The translations under genes and the position numbers were made by a program. From the NCBI GenBank assembly GCA_002894665.1, contig NCRB01000008.1, positions 1-64,000 of the forward strand: DNA of 64,000 nucleotides. The letters are read 5' to 3'. Below, piece by piece: positions 50,937 through 61,021 of the stretch. This DNA comes from Salinivenus iranica (GTDB taxonomy: Bacteria; Bacteroidota; Rhodothermia; Rhodothermales; Salinibacteraceae). The notes below the pieces were generated by a model, which worked only from the letters and a program-made list of their open reading frames with translations, was not told where the DNA came from and did no database searches. Every line of letters begins with the position of its first letter. The stretch's first letter is position 1.

Positions 50937-52277
50937 ATGCGCGCCCCCTTTCTCCGCGCCGTCCGCGGAGGACTCCTCGCCGTCGTTCTCTGTGCCGCAG
51001 CGGGCATGATGTCTGCCCCGGCCCTTGCACAGTCCAATGGAGACGGAACGATCTACTCCCGCTACGGGCTCGGCAGCCTGGAGACGTTCTCGTCCTCGCA
51101 GAGCGCGGCCCTGGGAGGCGGAGCCTACGCCCTGCGCTCGTTGAACTATACGGCCATGGCGAACCCCGCACTGTGGAGCGACCAAGTGTTTACTCGCCTC
51201 AGCGCAGGCGGGTCTTACGAGCGCATTCAGGCCACGAGAGACGGCAATCAAACCAGTCATCTTTCCTCCGGATCGGTGGAGTCGGTCCAATTTAACTTCC
51301 CCCTGTATGAACGAGAGCTTGGGGTCGGCCTCTCCTTCCAGCCGTACTCGGTGACCAACTACCGAGCCCTGCGCACAAACGACGCCCCCTCGGGCGACCT
51401 CCCGGCCTACGAGGTGGACTACCAGGGCACAGGTGGACTGTACTCGTTCCGGGGCGGCCTGGGCTACAAAGTGAACGAAATCCTGCGGGTTGGGGCCAGC
51501 GTCGATGTCATCTTTGGCATCGTGGAAAGCCAGCGGCGAACGGAGTTCGAGGTGACGTCCACCTCCCTGCGCAACACCGTGGTCTCCGACGCCACCCGTC
51601 TCTCCGGCGTGTCGGGGACGCTGGGGGCCCACCTGTCCTTCGCCGACGTGTTTGCCGCTGAGGATGCCTTTTCGGTTGGGGGGGCCGTGGAGTTGCCGAC
51701 CACTCTTTCCGGTCGTCGCATCCGCACACTGGATGAGGATTTGGCCCGCGACACCCTCTCAAATGTGCAGGGGGACGCCTCTATCCCCTGGCGGGCCCGC
51801 CTGGGGGTCGCCTATCAGCCAAACGAGCGCTGGTCGTTTGTGCTCGATGGGGACTTCGAGCCGTGGAGCACCTTCAGTTCCAGCTTCAATTCCTCGTCCG
51901 AGGGCACGTTTGGACGGCAGTTTCCCGTAGGCGGCGACGGGAGCCTCACCGATCGCTGGCGCCTCTCCGCCGGGGCCGAGGTTGTGCCCGCCGGGGAAGG
52001 CGGCGGCCTGTCCGGGTTCTTCGGCCGTACGGGCTACCGGTTCGGCGCGTACACCGAACAGCTCTACGTACAGCCCAATAACAACAACGTCCAGGTATAC
52101 GCCGCCACCGGTGGATTCAGCCTGCCGACCTCACTTCCTGGCACGCGAATTGATCTCAACCTGAGAGCGGGCGTCCGAGAGCCCCGGGGCGACTCCTTCG
52201 TCCGGGACGTGTTCTACGGCGTCTCCGTACACGTGAACTTCGGGGAGCGCTGGTTCCAGCAGCGCAAGCTCCGGTAG
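50937..52277 (+). CDS. Predicted outer-membrane beta-barrel protein
   Basis: A 446-residue exported protein: MRAPFLRAVRGGLLAVVLCAAAG..ALAQ signal, then NGDGTIYSRYGLGSLETFSSSQSAALGGGAYALRSLNYTAMANPALW, a start typical of PorV/FadL-like Bacteroidetes barrels. About a dozen amphipathic strands follow (GGLYSFRGGLGYKV, LRVGASVDVIFG, RWSFVLDGDFEPW, WRLSAGAEVVP) and it ends FYGVSVHVNFGERWFQQRKLR. The frame opens 36 bases earlier (ATG 50901), but ATG 50937 sits right at the signal peptide. It follows the DUF4270-like gene by 54 bases. Substrate or partner unknown. Confidence 0.8.
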   Translation: MRAPFLRAVRGGLLAVVLCAAAGMMSAPALAQSNGDGTIYSRYGLGSLETFSSSQSAALGGGAYALRSLNYTAMANPALWSDQVFTRLSAGGSYERIQATRDGNQTSHLSSGSVESVQFNFPLYERELGVGLSFQPYSVTNYRALRTNDAPSGDLPAYEVDYQGTGGLYSFRGGLGYKVNEILRVGASVDVIFGIVESQRRTEFEVTSTSLRNTVVSDATRLSGVSGTLGAHLSFADVFAAEDAFSVGGAVELPTTLSGRRIRTLDEDLARDTLSNVQGDASIPWRARLGVAYQPNERWSFVLDGDFEPWSTFSSSFNSSSEGTFGRQFPVGGDGSLTDRWRLSAGAEVVPAGEGGGLSGFFGRTGYRFGAYTEQLYVQPNNNNVQVYAATGGFSLPTSLPGTRIDLNLRAGVREPRGDSFVRDVFYGVSVHVNFGERWFQQRKLR

Positions 52278-52366
52278 CCCCGATCGTGCAATAGGCTGGT
52301 CTGATCGGCGAAACTCCGCCCTGAGCGTCCAGTCTAACACCAAGGCCTGTTCAATATAAGAGACAG

Positions 52367-53731
52367 ATGAAATATCCAGACATGCCCCTCCTCAATCGCG
52401 CACCGACTGCAGCTGTCTTCTCTCTTGGGGCGATGCTGTTGGCCCTCGGGTCGTGGGTCTCAACTGCGCAGGCCCAGGACTCCCAGCCGAGCCAGCAGCA
52501 GAAGGCGATGCACTACAGCCTGTACTACGAGAACTTCAAGAACGACGACTTCCAGAGTGCCAAGAGCGATCTCCTCTGGATCGTCGAGAACGCGCCGGGC
52601 TTTCCGAAGGGAGACGACCGGAATTTCGAGCGCCAGTTTGAGCTGTACGAGGGCCTTGCCCAGCAGGCCTCAAGCGACGACAAGCGAATGGCTTACCTCG
52701 ACACGGCCGCCACGGTGCTCTCCTCGGCTCCCCAGAAGATGGAGGAGCAGGGCCTGAGCTACGAGCCGTTCGAGTGGGAAATCCTGAAGGGACGCTTTCT
52801 GCAGGAGTACGAGGACACCCTTCCGGATCTGTCGTCCACGTCGCTTGAGGATCCGGTGACGCATTACCGAAAGGCCTTCGATCTGGCCCCGACGGAGATC
52901 AATCCGTATTACATCCGGCAGATTATTCGGTCGTACGTTGAGAACGGCGAACAGCAGAAGGCCCTCTCCTTCGCCAACACGGTGGAGCAGAAACGGGGCG
53001 ACGACGAGGAGGTCGCCAAGGTGCTCTCGTCGGTCCGCGACGACATTTTTGGCAAGAACCCCCAGGCGCAGGTCACGTACCTCGAGGAGCAGTTCGAGGC
53101 GAACCCTGACAGCCTAGCGCTGATGCAGGAGCTGTTCAATGCGTACGTCAAACAGGGAAACACCAGCAATGCCGCGGAGCTGGCCCCGAAGCTCATGGAA
53201 CAGGACGTTCCCGCCGAGACGATTCGCGAAATCGCACAGATGCGGCTTGAGGACGGACGCCCGGAGGCCGCCATTCAGGCGTACGAGAAGATGGCCTCCG
53301 ACACCGACGCCTCGCTCACAGCCGAGGACTACTTCCGCCGCGGGCAAGCGTACCAGCAGATGGACCAGTTCTCCAAAGCCCGCGCTCAGTTCCGCCGCGC
53401 CATTGAGGCGCAGTCGGACTACGGCCAGGCCTACATTGCCATCGGCGACCTCTACACGAGTGCGGTCAGCGATTGCAGCGGAAGCGAGCTCGGTCGCAGC
53501 GACAAGGCCGTGTACTGGGTGGCCGTCGACAAGTATCAGAAGGCAAAACAGGTGGACTCGTCCGTTCAATCTACGGCGAACAGCAAGATCAAGACGTACC
53601 GCAAGTACTTCCCGACCCAGGAGGACATCTTCTACCGCGACGACTGGGAAGAGGGGAGCAGCTTCACGATCGATTACGGCTGCTACTCCTGGATTGGCGA
53701 AAGCACGACGGTGCGCCGCGCCTCGTCGTAG
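52367..53731 (+). CDS. Exported TPR-repeat protein, last gene of the envelope unit
   Basis: A 454-residue periplasmic protein. The signal peptide runs to about residue 37 (AVFSLGAMLLALGSWVSTAQAQ). The mature part is helical with TPR-type repeats: MHYSLYYENFKNDDFQSAKSDLLWIVENAP, AQMRLEDGRPEAAIQAYEKMA, YFRRGQAYQQMDQFSKARAQFRRAIEAQSDYGQAYIAIGDLY. The C-terminus has two cysteines (SDCSGSELG and DYGCYSWIG) outside the repeats and the motif YRKYFPTQEDIFYRDDWEEG. No enzymatic domain. It follows the barrel gene by 89 bases and precedes a strong terminator, so it closes the unit. Confidence 0.85.
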   Translation: MKYPDMPLLNRAPTAAVFSLGAMLLALGSWVSTAQAQDSQPSQQQKAMHYSLYYENFKNDDFQSAKSDLLWIVENAPGFPKGDDRNFERQFELYEGLAQQASSDDKRMAYLDTAATVLSSAPQKMEEQGLSYEPFEWEILKGRFLQEYEDTLPDLSSTSLEDPVTHYRKAFDLAPTEINPYYIRQIIRSYVENGEQQKALSFANTVEQKRGDDEEVAKVLSSVRDDIFGKNPQAQVTYLEEQFEANPDSLALMQELFNAYVKQGNTSNAAELAPKLMEQDVPAETIREIAQMRLEDGRPEAAIQAYEKMASDTDASLTAEDYFRRGQAYQQMDQFSKARAQFRRAIEAQSDYGQAYIAIGDLYTSAVSDCSGSELGRSDKAVYWVAVDKYQKAKQVDSSVQSTANSKIKTYRKYFPTQEDIFYRDDWEEGSSFTIDYGCYSWIGESTTVRRASS

Positions 53732-53759
53732 TGCCCGATCGCACGATTCGATTCCTATT

Positions 53760-53800
53760 CGGCCGGTGGGTCTTCCGACCCATCGGCCGTTTTTGTTTTT
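53760..53800 (+). terminator. Strong intrinsic terminator closing the envelope unit
   Basis: A 13-bp stem (53760-53772 with 53777-53789, one G-T pair) around a TTCC loop is followed by TTTTTGTTTTT. It begins 29 bases past the TPR stop codon. Confidence 0.9.
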
Positions 53801-53842
53801 ATGCCTGACTTCTCGGCTCACCCTCACGGAGGGTTGACGTGA

Positions 53843-55240
<1,398 letters not shown>

Positions 55241-55252
55241 CGCCCCGCTCCC

Positions 55253-55555
55253 ATGTCTCTCTCTGGCTCTTCCCCCCGCGATGCGCTTTGGCGCTGGGGC
55301 CTCGCAACGGCCCTGGTGGGTCTCCTGCTGTGGGTCACCTTCTTTGATAGCCACAGCCTCCTCCAGCGCTACCGATGGCATCAGGAGCATGAGGCCCTGA
55401 CGTCGGAGAACCAGGAACTCCGAACCACCATTCAGGACCTCCAGGAGCGCATCGACCGCCCCCTGCCGGACTCCGCGGTCGAGCGGATTGCCCGTGAGGA
55501 GTACGGCATGAAGCGTCCCGGAGAGAAGGTGTACCGCCTTCAGCGGACCCCGTAG
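55253..55555 (+). CDS. FtsB/DivIC-like septum formation initiator
   Basis: A 100-residue bitopic membrane protein. One membrane helix (LATALVGLLLWVTFF) follows a short cytoplasmic Ser-rich start. A coiled coil then runs through YRWHQEHEALTSENQELRTTIQDLQERI, and the conserved end DSAVERIAREEYGMKRPGEKVYRLQ is the FtsB/DivIC signature, where EEYGMKRPGE is the part that contacts partner division proteins. Enolase immediately upstream is the standard neighbour of ftsB in many bacteria, which supports the call. It presumably bridges the division complex. Confidence 0.9.
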   Translation: MSLSGSSPRDALWRWGLATALVGLLLWVTFFDSHSLLQRYRWHQEHEALTSENQELRTTIQDLQERIDRPLPDSAVERIAREEYGMKRPGEKVYRLQRTP

Positions 55556-55603
55556 TCCGATTTCTTCTTCCCTCGTCAATCGTCTGTCCTTCCCTCTCCT
55601 CTG

Positions 55604-56575
55604 ATGCCCGAATACGCTGTTGGCCTTGACCTTGGTGGCACGAACCTGAAGGCCGGCCTCGTCCACCGCGAGGAGGGGCTGGTGGAGACGGCCCGCCGCC
55701 CGACGGAGGCCGACAAAGGCCCCGAACACGTTCTCGATCAGATGGCGGCCGTCGCGTCGGACCTGATGGCACCGATCGGCGAAGAAAACGTCCTGGGGAT
55801 TGGGATAGGCTCGCCCGGCGCAATCAATTGGGAGCGAACGACGGTGAGCCACCCGCCGAACCTCCCCGGCTGGACCAGCATCAACCTGCAAGAGACCCTG
55901 CGCGACCGCCTCGGATCCCTGGTTGTCGTCGTCGAGAACGATGCGAACGCAGCGGGCCTGGGATCGGCCCACTACGGCGCGGGCGCCGCGTTCGACTCGT
56001 TTCTGATGGTGACCCTGGGCACCGGCGTGGGCGGCGCGATCATCTACCGGAACCAGATTTTTCGGGGAAGCACGGGCGGAGCCGGCGAAATTGGCCACAT
56101 GACCATCGACTACGAGGGCCCCTACGCCAACACGGGCGTTGCGGGGGCGATTGAAGGTTACCTCGGACAGTCGTTCCTCTCCGACCATGCCCGCGACCGC
56201 CTGGTCAATTACCCCGACAGTGCGGTCCACGGGCTGGTGGAGGGCGACCTCGACCGGGTGACCCCTCGGGTGTTGTCCGAGGCCGCCGAACAGGGCGACG
56301 ACGCGGCCCGAAGCATCCTGGCCTGGGCTGGCCACAAGCTCGGCTGTGTGCTCGGGGCCGCGGTCAACCTGCTCGATATTCGGACCATCATCGTCGGCGG
56401 AGGCGTTTCCGGAGCCGGGGACTTTCTCCTAGCGCCTGCCCGCGACACCCTCCCGCGGTACGTCACCCCGGGCCTGCGCGACGACCTCACCCTTCGTCGC
56501 GAGAAGCGGGGCAATGATGTTGGGATGCTGGGGGCGGCGCGGCTCGTGTTTGAAGGGGCAGACGCCCACGTGTAG
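55604..56575 (+). CDS. ROK-family sugar kinase without the zinc-site cysteines
   Basis: A 323-residue ROK-fold protein, most like glucokinases. YAVGLDLGGTNLKAGLV is the phosphate loop; GIGIGSPGAIN, VENDANAAGLGSAHYGAG (with the catalytic Asp) and MVTLGTGVGGAII are intact. The conserved His is H165 in GEIGHMTID. The following C-x-C-G-x-x-G-C-x-E zinc motif reads A175-N-T177-G178-V-A-G181-A182-I-E184: framework Gly and Glu remain but all three cysteines are lost. VGGGVSGAGDFLLAP is near the end. It probably phosphorylates a sugar, since the catalytic Asp is present, with an altered zinc-free site. It follows the FtsB-like gene by 48 bases. Confidence 0.9.
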   Translation: MPEYAVGLDLGGTNLKAGLVHREEGLVETARRPTEADKGPEHVLDQMAAVASDLMAPIGEENVLGIGIGSPGAINWERTTVSHPPNLPGWTSINLQETLRDRLGSLVVVVENDANAAGLGSAHYGAGAAFDSFLMVTLGTGVGGAIIYRNQIFRGSTGGAGEIGHMTIDYEGPYANTGVAGAIEGYLGQSFLSDHARDRLVNYPDSAVHGLVEGDLDRVTPRVLSEAAEQGDDAARSILAWAGHKLGCVLGAAVNLLDIRTIIVGGGVSGAGDFLLAPARDTLPRYVTPGLRDDLTLRREKRGNDVGMLGAARLVFEGADAHV

Positions 56576-56654
56576 CGTCCCTCTCCTCCGGCAACGCCCA
56601 TCTGGGCCCGGACCAGGACTGAACTCGTCGTGCTGTCGGTCGAATGCTCTCCCA

Positions 56655-59600
56655 ATGCTTCCGCGTTGGCTTCTGATTGGGATCGGGGGTGCCGCCCTCA
56701 TGGTGCTGGGGACCGCCCCCGCCGGGGCCCAGGAGCGTCCCGCCGACACAACCCGTGTGGATTCCGCTCGCGTCGATACGACCCGACAGGTCCCCTCTGA
56801 CTCCGTCCAGCAGCGCACGGACCGGGCGGGCCCGCCGACCGCCACGCCGCAACGCACCTCTCCGCGCGGGGCCGGGCCGGGAGGCCCCGGGGGCGCCGGC
56901 TCGTCGGACGCCGTTACCTTTTCGGCCCGGGACTCTCTCGTGATCGTCACGGACAGCGCGACCGGCGACCGCGGCTCCCTCCACGGCGAGGCCTCGATGT
57001 CTCACCAGGGCGCCACTCTTCGCGCCCGAACCATCGAGATGAACTTTAAGAGCGGCACGCTCGACGCCTCCGGCCCCCCCTCCGACACGGCCCGCAATTC
57101 CCGTCCGGTCTTCGAGCAAAGCGGCGGGAGCGGCAGAAGTGGCGGGTCGGGCGCCAGCCCGCTGGGCGGCGGCGGTGGCGGATCGGGTGGGGGACAATCG
57201 TTCACCGGCGAAACCCTCTCGTACAACATCAACACGCGCCGCGGCCGGGTCGTGTCCGCCCGGACGCAGCGGCAGGACGGGTACATCCAGGGCGGGGCCG
57301 TCAAGGTGTTCGAGGACAGCACCCTGTTCGTGCAGGGCGGGCTCTACACCACTTGCAACTGTGCCCCCGGAGAGACCCCGTCGTACTCGCTCCGCTCCAG
57401 CGAAATGAAGGTGCAGGGCAAGTGGGTATACACCGGCCCCATCCAGCTCTTTCTTTTCAACGTGCCCACGCCCCTGTGGCTGCCCTTTGGGTTTCTCCCC
57501 AATACGCAGGGACGCCGCAGCGGCCCCCTCCCGCCGAATTACGGACAGGACCGCCGCGGACTCTTTTTGAAAGACTGGGGCTGGTACTTCGCCCTGAACG
57601 ACTACACCGACCTCACCATCCGGGCCGGCGTGTGGTCGCAGGGGAGCTTCGAGGTGCGGCCGCGCTTCCGATACAACAAGCGATACAACTACAGCGGCGA
57701 CCTCTCGCTCACCTACCGACGCGAGCGCGTCGGCGAGTCCGAGGACCCAAACTTTACGGACAGTCACCAGGGCGAACTCGACTGGTCCCACGACCAAACC
57801 CTCTCCCCCACGGCCAGCCTCAACAGCAACGTCAACCTCGCCACCTCGTCGGACTTCGCCCAGCGGAACAGCGACAACTACGACGACGCGGTGCGGCAGG
57901 AGGTCTCCTCTTCTCTCAACTACCGGAAGCGGTGGCCTCAGGGGGGACGGCAATTCAACCTCAGCGCCAACCAGCAGCAGCAATTTCAAAGCGGGGAGGT
58001 AAGCCTCACGGCACCCGATCTCAGCTTCTCCCAGAACCGGTTCAAGCCCTTCGATCGCGACCGGGCCGTGGGAGAGCCCCGCTGGTACGAAAAGATTACC
58101 ACCTCCTACAACTTCGATCTCACGAACAGTTTCGACTTCACGCCCCGAGACCCGCAGCAGCTCCGCCAGAATCGAACCCCGGCGGACTCCTCCCTGGCCG
58201 ACTCCCTGGAGCAGACCAGCATCGACTGGTACGAAGCCCTCTTCAACCGACAGAAATACCAGCTCGCCACTGGCGACGACGAACTCTTCGACTTCGAGGC
58301 CACCCACCGGATTCCGCTGAGCGCGACGTTTCGGATCGACCGCTTCAACATGTCGATCTCCCCAAACGCGAACTACACGTCGGACTGGTACATCAACACG
58401 GTCCGCGTCGTCGATACGAGCGATGCGGGGGAGCCCTTCGAAACCGTAGAGGAGACCACGCCGGGCTTCTACGCTCGGCACAACTTCAACACCTCGCTGT
58501 CCGCCAGTGCCGAGGCATACGGGACCTTTCCCGTGGCGCTTGGCCCGTTCGAGGGACTCCGGCACCGGCTCTCCCCCTCCCTGTCCGCCAACTATCAGCC
58601 GAACTTCAACCGGCCGTTCTGGGGACGGACCCGCCCGCTGCGCACGCCCGATGGGACCCCTGTGGTCGACCCGGAGACGGGCGAGGTTCGTCGCTACGAC
58701 ATCCTAACCGGCTCGCTGGTGCGAAGCAGTACCGAGCAGCGGAGCCTCAATTTTTCGCTCCGCAACGTGTTTGAGACCAAACGCGTCCGCGTCGACTCCA
58801 CGGGCGAGCGCGAGACCGACCGCATCACCCTGCTGAACCTGGACCTTCAGGGGCTGAACTACAACTTCGCCGCGGACTCCTTTCGGGTCAGCGATAACAT
58901 CCGGCTCAACGCCCGCACGACGGTCGAGCGCTTCGACATTACGCTAAACTCGACGTTTTCCCCGTACGCCTTACGCCCTGTGGGGACCACCGACGGAAGC
59001 CTCCGCTTCCGGCGCGTCGACCGGTACATGATCGTCGAAAGCCCCTGGACCCCGGCCCGGCTGACCAACTTTCAGCTCGGGGTTAGCGGAGACTTTCAGA
59101 GTGGAGGCGGGGGCGGACGAACGGCTCGCTCCGCGGGGCTCAATCAAGGAGGTAACCGACGCGGCGGAGCCACGCAGGGCCGCCCGCAAGCCCCCTCCGG
59201 CGACACCGAGCGCCGCACGCAGGTGCCCTCCTCCATCGAGGACCTGTCGGCCCTGGACCTCCCCTGGTCCCTGAGCTTTGATTTCAACTACCGGCTGAGT
59301 AAGCCCCAAAAGGAGGTCACCAACCGGACCGCCACGCTCGGCACGCAGTTTAGCCTGGGGCTCACCTCGAAGTGGCGCATCCAAGGCCGGAGCGGCTACG
59401 ACTTCGTGGAGGGCGAGCTCGCCACCACCCGACTGTCGACGAGCCGCGTCGTGGGCAACTGCGACTGCTGGGTGATGTCCTTCAGCTGGGTGCCGTTCGG
59501 GCGCTTCCAGTCGTACAGCTTCAACCTGCAGGTCCGGAGCGGACAGCTCTCCCAGCTTCTGCAACTCCAGCTCCCGAACGCCGGGGGGGAAGGACGCCTC

Positions 59601-59675
59601 GGCGGCTTCGGCGACCGGCTGCGCCAGACGGCCGGGAGCGTGGCGGGCGGACAGGGCGGTGGGCGCTTCCCGTGA
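56655..59675 (+). CDS. LptD-like outer-membrane lipopolysaccharide assembly protein
   Basis: A 1006-residue exported protein: MLPRWLLIGIGGAALMVLG..AGAQ signal. Residues about 90-260 are an OstA/LptD jellyroll (DSLVIVTDSATGDRGSLHGEASMSHQGATLRARTIEMNF, GRVVSARTQRQDGYIQGGAVKVFED) interrupted by a Gly/Ser-rich insertion near 150-185. The rest is a large beta-barrel (about 300-1000). The only cysteines in the protein are C234 and C236 (TTCNCAPGE) and C936 and C938 (GNCDCW), recalling the long-range disulfides of LptD. It would insert lipopolysaccharide in the outer membrane together with the LptF/G protein encoded nearby. Confidence 0.85.
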   Translation: MLPRWLLIGIGGAALMVLGTAPAGAQERPADTTRVDSARVDTTRQVPSDSVQQRTDRAGPPTATPQRTSPRGAGPGGPGGAGSSDAVTFSARDSLVIVTDSATGDRGSLHGEASMSHQGATLRARTIEMNFKSGTLDASGPPSDTARNSRPVFEQSGGSGRSGGSGASPLGGGGGGSGGGQSFTGETLSYNINTRRGRVVSARTQRQDGYIQGGAVKVFEDSTLFVQGGLYTTCNCAPGETPSYSLRSSEMKVQGKWVYTGPIQLFLFNVPTPLWLPFGFLPNTQGRRSGPLPPNYGQDRRGLFLKDWGWYFALNDYTDLTIRAGVWSQGSFEVRPRFRYNKRYNYSGDLSLTYRRERVGESEDPNFTDSHQGELDWSHDQTLSPTASLNSNVNLATSSDFAQRNSDNYDDAVRQEVSSSLNYRKRWPQGGRQFNLSANQQQQFQSGEVSLTAPDLSFSQNRFKPFDRDRAVGEPRWYEKITTSYNFDLTNSFDFTPRDPQQLRQNRTPADSSLADSLEQTSIDWYEALFNRQKYQLATGDDELFDFEATHRIPLSATFRIDRFNMSISPNANYTSDWYINTVRVVDTSDAGEPFETVEETTPGFYARHNFNTSLSASAEAYGTFPVALGPFEGLRHRLSPSLSANYQPNFNRPFWGRTRPLRTPDGTPVVDPETGEVRRYDILTGSLVRSSTEQRSLNFSLRNVFETKRVRVDSTGERETDRITLLNLDLQGLNYNFAADSFRVSDNIRLNARTTVERFDITLNSTFSPYALRPVGTTDGSLRFRRVDRYMIVESPWTPARLTNFQLGVSGDFQSGGGGGRTARSAGLNQGGNRRGGATQGRPQAPSGDTERRTQVPSSIEDLSALDLPWSLSFDFNYRLSKPQKEVTNRTATLGTQFSLGLTSKWRIQGRSGYDFVEGELATTRLSTSRVVGNCDCWVMSFSWVPFGRFQSYSFNLQVRSGQLSQLLQLQLPNAGGEGRLGGFGDRLRQTAGSVAGGQGGGRFP

Positions 59676-59693
59676 GTCTCAACTGCGCCCGGA

Positions 59694-60872
59694 CTAGGCG
59701 CGCACGCCAAGGGCCTGCGTCACCTTGTCGGCCGCCTCTTTCAGCAGCACGGCGGACTCAATCGTCACGTCGCTCTCATCGAGCAGGCGCTTGCCTTCTT
59801 CGGCGTTGGTGCCCTGCAGCCGCACGATGAGGGGGACATCGATGTCTACGTTCTTTGCTGCCTGAATGACGCCCTTCGCGACGCGATCGCAGCGCACGAT
59901 GCCGCCGAAGATGTTCACGAGGATGGCCTCCACGTTCTCATCCTTCAAGATGATTCGGAAGGCCGCCTCGACGGTTTCGGCACTGGCTGCGCCCCCGACG
60001 TCAAGGAAGTTGGCGGGGTCGCCACCGGCCAGCTTAATGATGTCCATCGTCGCCATCGCCAGCCCGGCCCCGTTCACCATGCAGCCGACATTCCCGTCAA
60101 GCTTGATGTAGCTGAGCCCGTGCTCGCTGGCCTCCACCTCGGTAGGGTCTTCCTCGTGGAGATCGCGGAGGTCCTCCAGATCCGGGTGGCGGAAGAGCGC
60201 ATTGTCGTCGAGGTTGATTTTGGCATCCACCGCAGCAATGTCGCCCGACGGCGTTCGGACGAGGGGGTTAATCTCGGCCAAGGTGCTGTCGGTCGCCTCG
60301 AAGGTCTCATACAGCCCCGTAATCGCCGACACGGCCTGCTTGAAGGCATCCCCCTCCAGGTTCATCGCGAAGGCCAGGCGACGGGCGTGAAACGGCTGGA
60401 GCCCAATCGACGGATCCACCCACACCTTCTCAATTTTCTCCGGGGACTCCTCGGCCACCGTCTCGATGTCGACCCCGCCCTCTGTCGACACCATGATCAC
60501 GTTCATGCTCTCCTCGCGATCGAGGGTGACGCCGAGATAGTACTCCTGCGCAATGTCGACCCCTTCGGTCACGAGAATCTTCCGCACCTTCTGGCCCTCC
60601 GGCCCCGTCTGGTGCGTAACCAGGTCCATGCCCAGGATGGCCTCGGCGTGTTCGCGGACCTCCTCAATGCTTTCGGCCAGCTTCACGCCGCCGCCCTTGC
60701 CGCGCCCCCCCGCGTGGATCTGCGCCTTCACGACGAACAGCTCGGCGCCTCCCTGTTTCATCTCTTGCGCCGCCTCCACCGCCTCATCGACGGTCTCGGC
60801 CACGGTGCCCGGCGGCACGTCGACGTCGTGGGCACGGAGAAGGTCTTTCGCTTGGTATTCGTGGAGCTTCAT
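59694..60872 (-). CDS. sucC: Succinate-CoA ligase beta subunit
   Basis: A 392-residue ATP-grasp subunit of the TCA enzyme that forms succinate and [18 protein letters not shown] is the canonical start and fixes 60872. [22 protein letters not shown] is the nucleotide segment, [32 protein letters not shown] carries the Mg ligands, and [30 protein letters not shown] and [12 protein letters not shown] are the CoA-side motifs. The alpha subunit is not in the window. It is convergent with the LptD-like gene and divergent from LptF/G. Confidence 0.97.
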   Translation of the reverse strand: MKLHEYQAKDLLRAHDVDVPPGTVAETVDEAVEAAQEMKQGGAELFVVKAQIHAGGRGKGGGVKLAESIEEVREHAEAILGMDLVTHQTGPEGQKVRKILVTEGVDIAQEYYLGVTLDREESMNVIMVSTEGGVDIETVAEESPEKIEKVWVDPSIGLQPFHARRLAFAMNLEGDAFKQAVSAITGLYETFEATDSTLAEINPLVRTPSGDIAAVDAKINLDDNALFRHPDLEDLRDLHEEDPTEVEASEHGLSYIKLDGNVGCMVNGAGLAMATMDIIKLAGGDPANFLDVGGAASAETVEAAFRIILKDENVEAILVNIFGGIVRCDRVAKGVIQAAKNVDIDVPLIVRLQGTNAEEGKRLLDESDVTIESAVLLKEAADKVTQALGVRA

Positions 60873-61021
60873 GAGGCTGGCATAGGTTCGGTGAACGGAC
60901 CGTTCGCTGGCAAGTAAATGATTGGTCCCCAAAAGGTCTAACCCGTACGCCGTCTTTGCGGGGTGTTCGCGGACGCCCCCGCCCTGCCCCGCGCTGACGC
61001 CCCGAACCCTCTCGGTGCTCG

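Noticed and set aside
56487-58565. 692-codon open frame antisense to the LptD-like gene
   Set aside because: Shadow frame of a coding strand with strong barrel features; low-complexity Gly/Val/Arg product.
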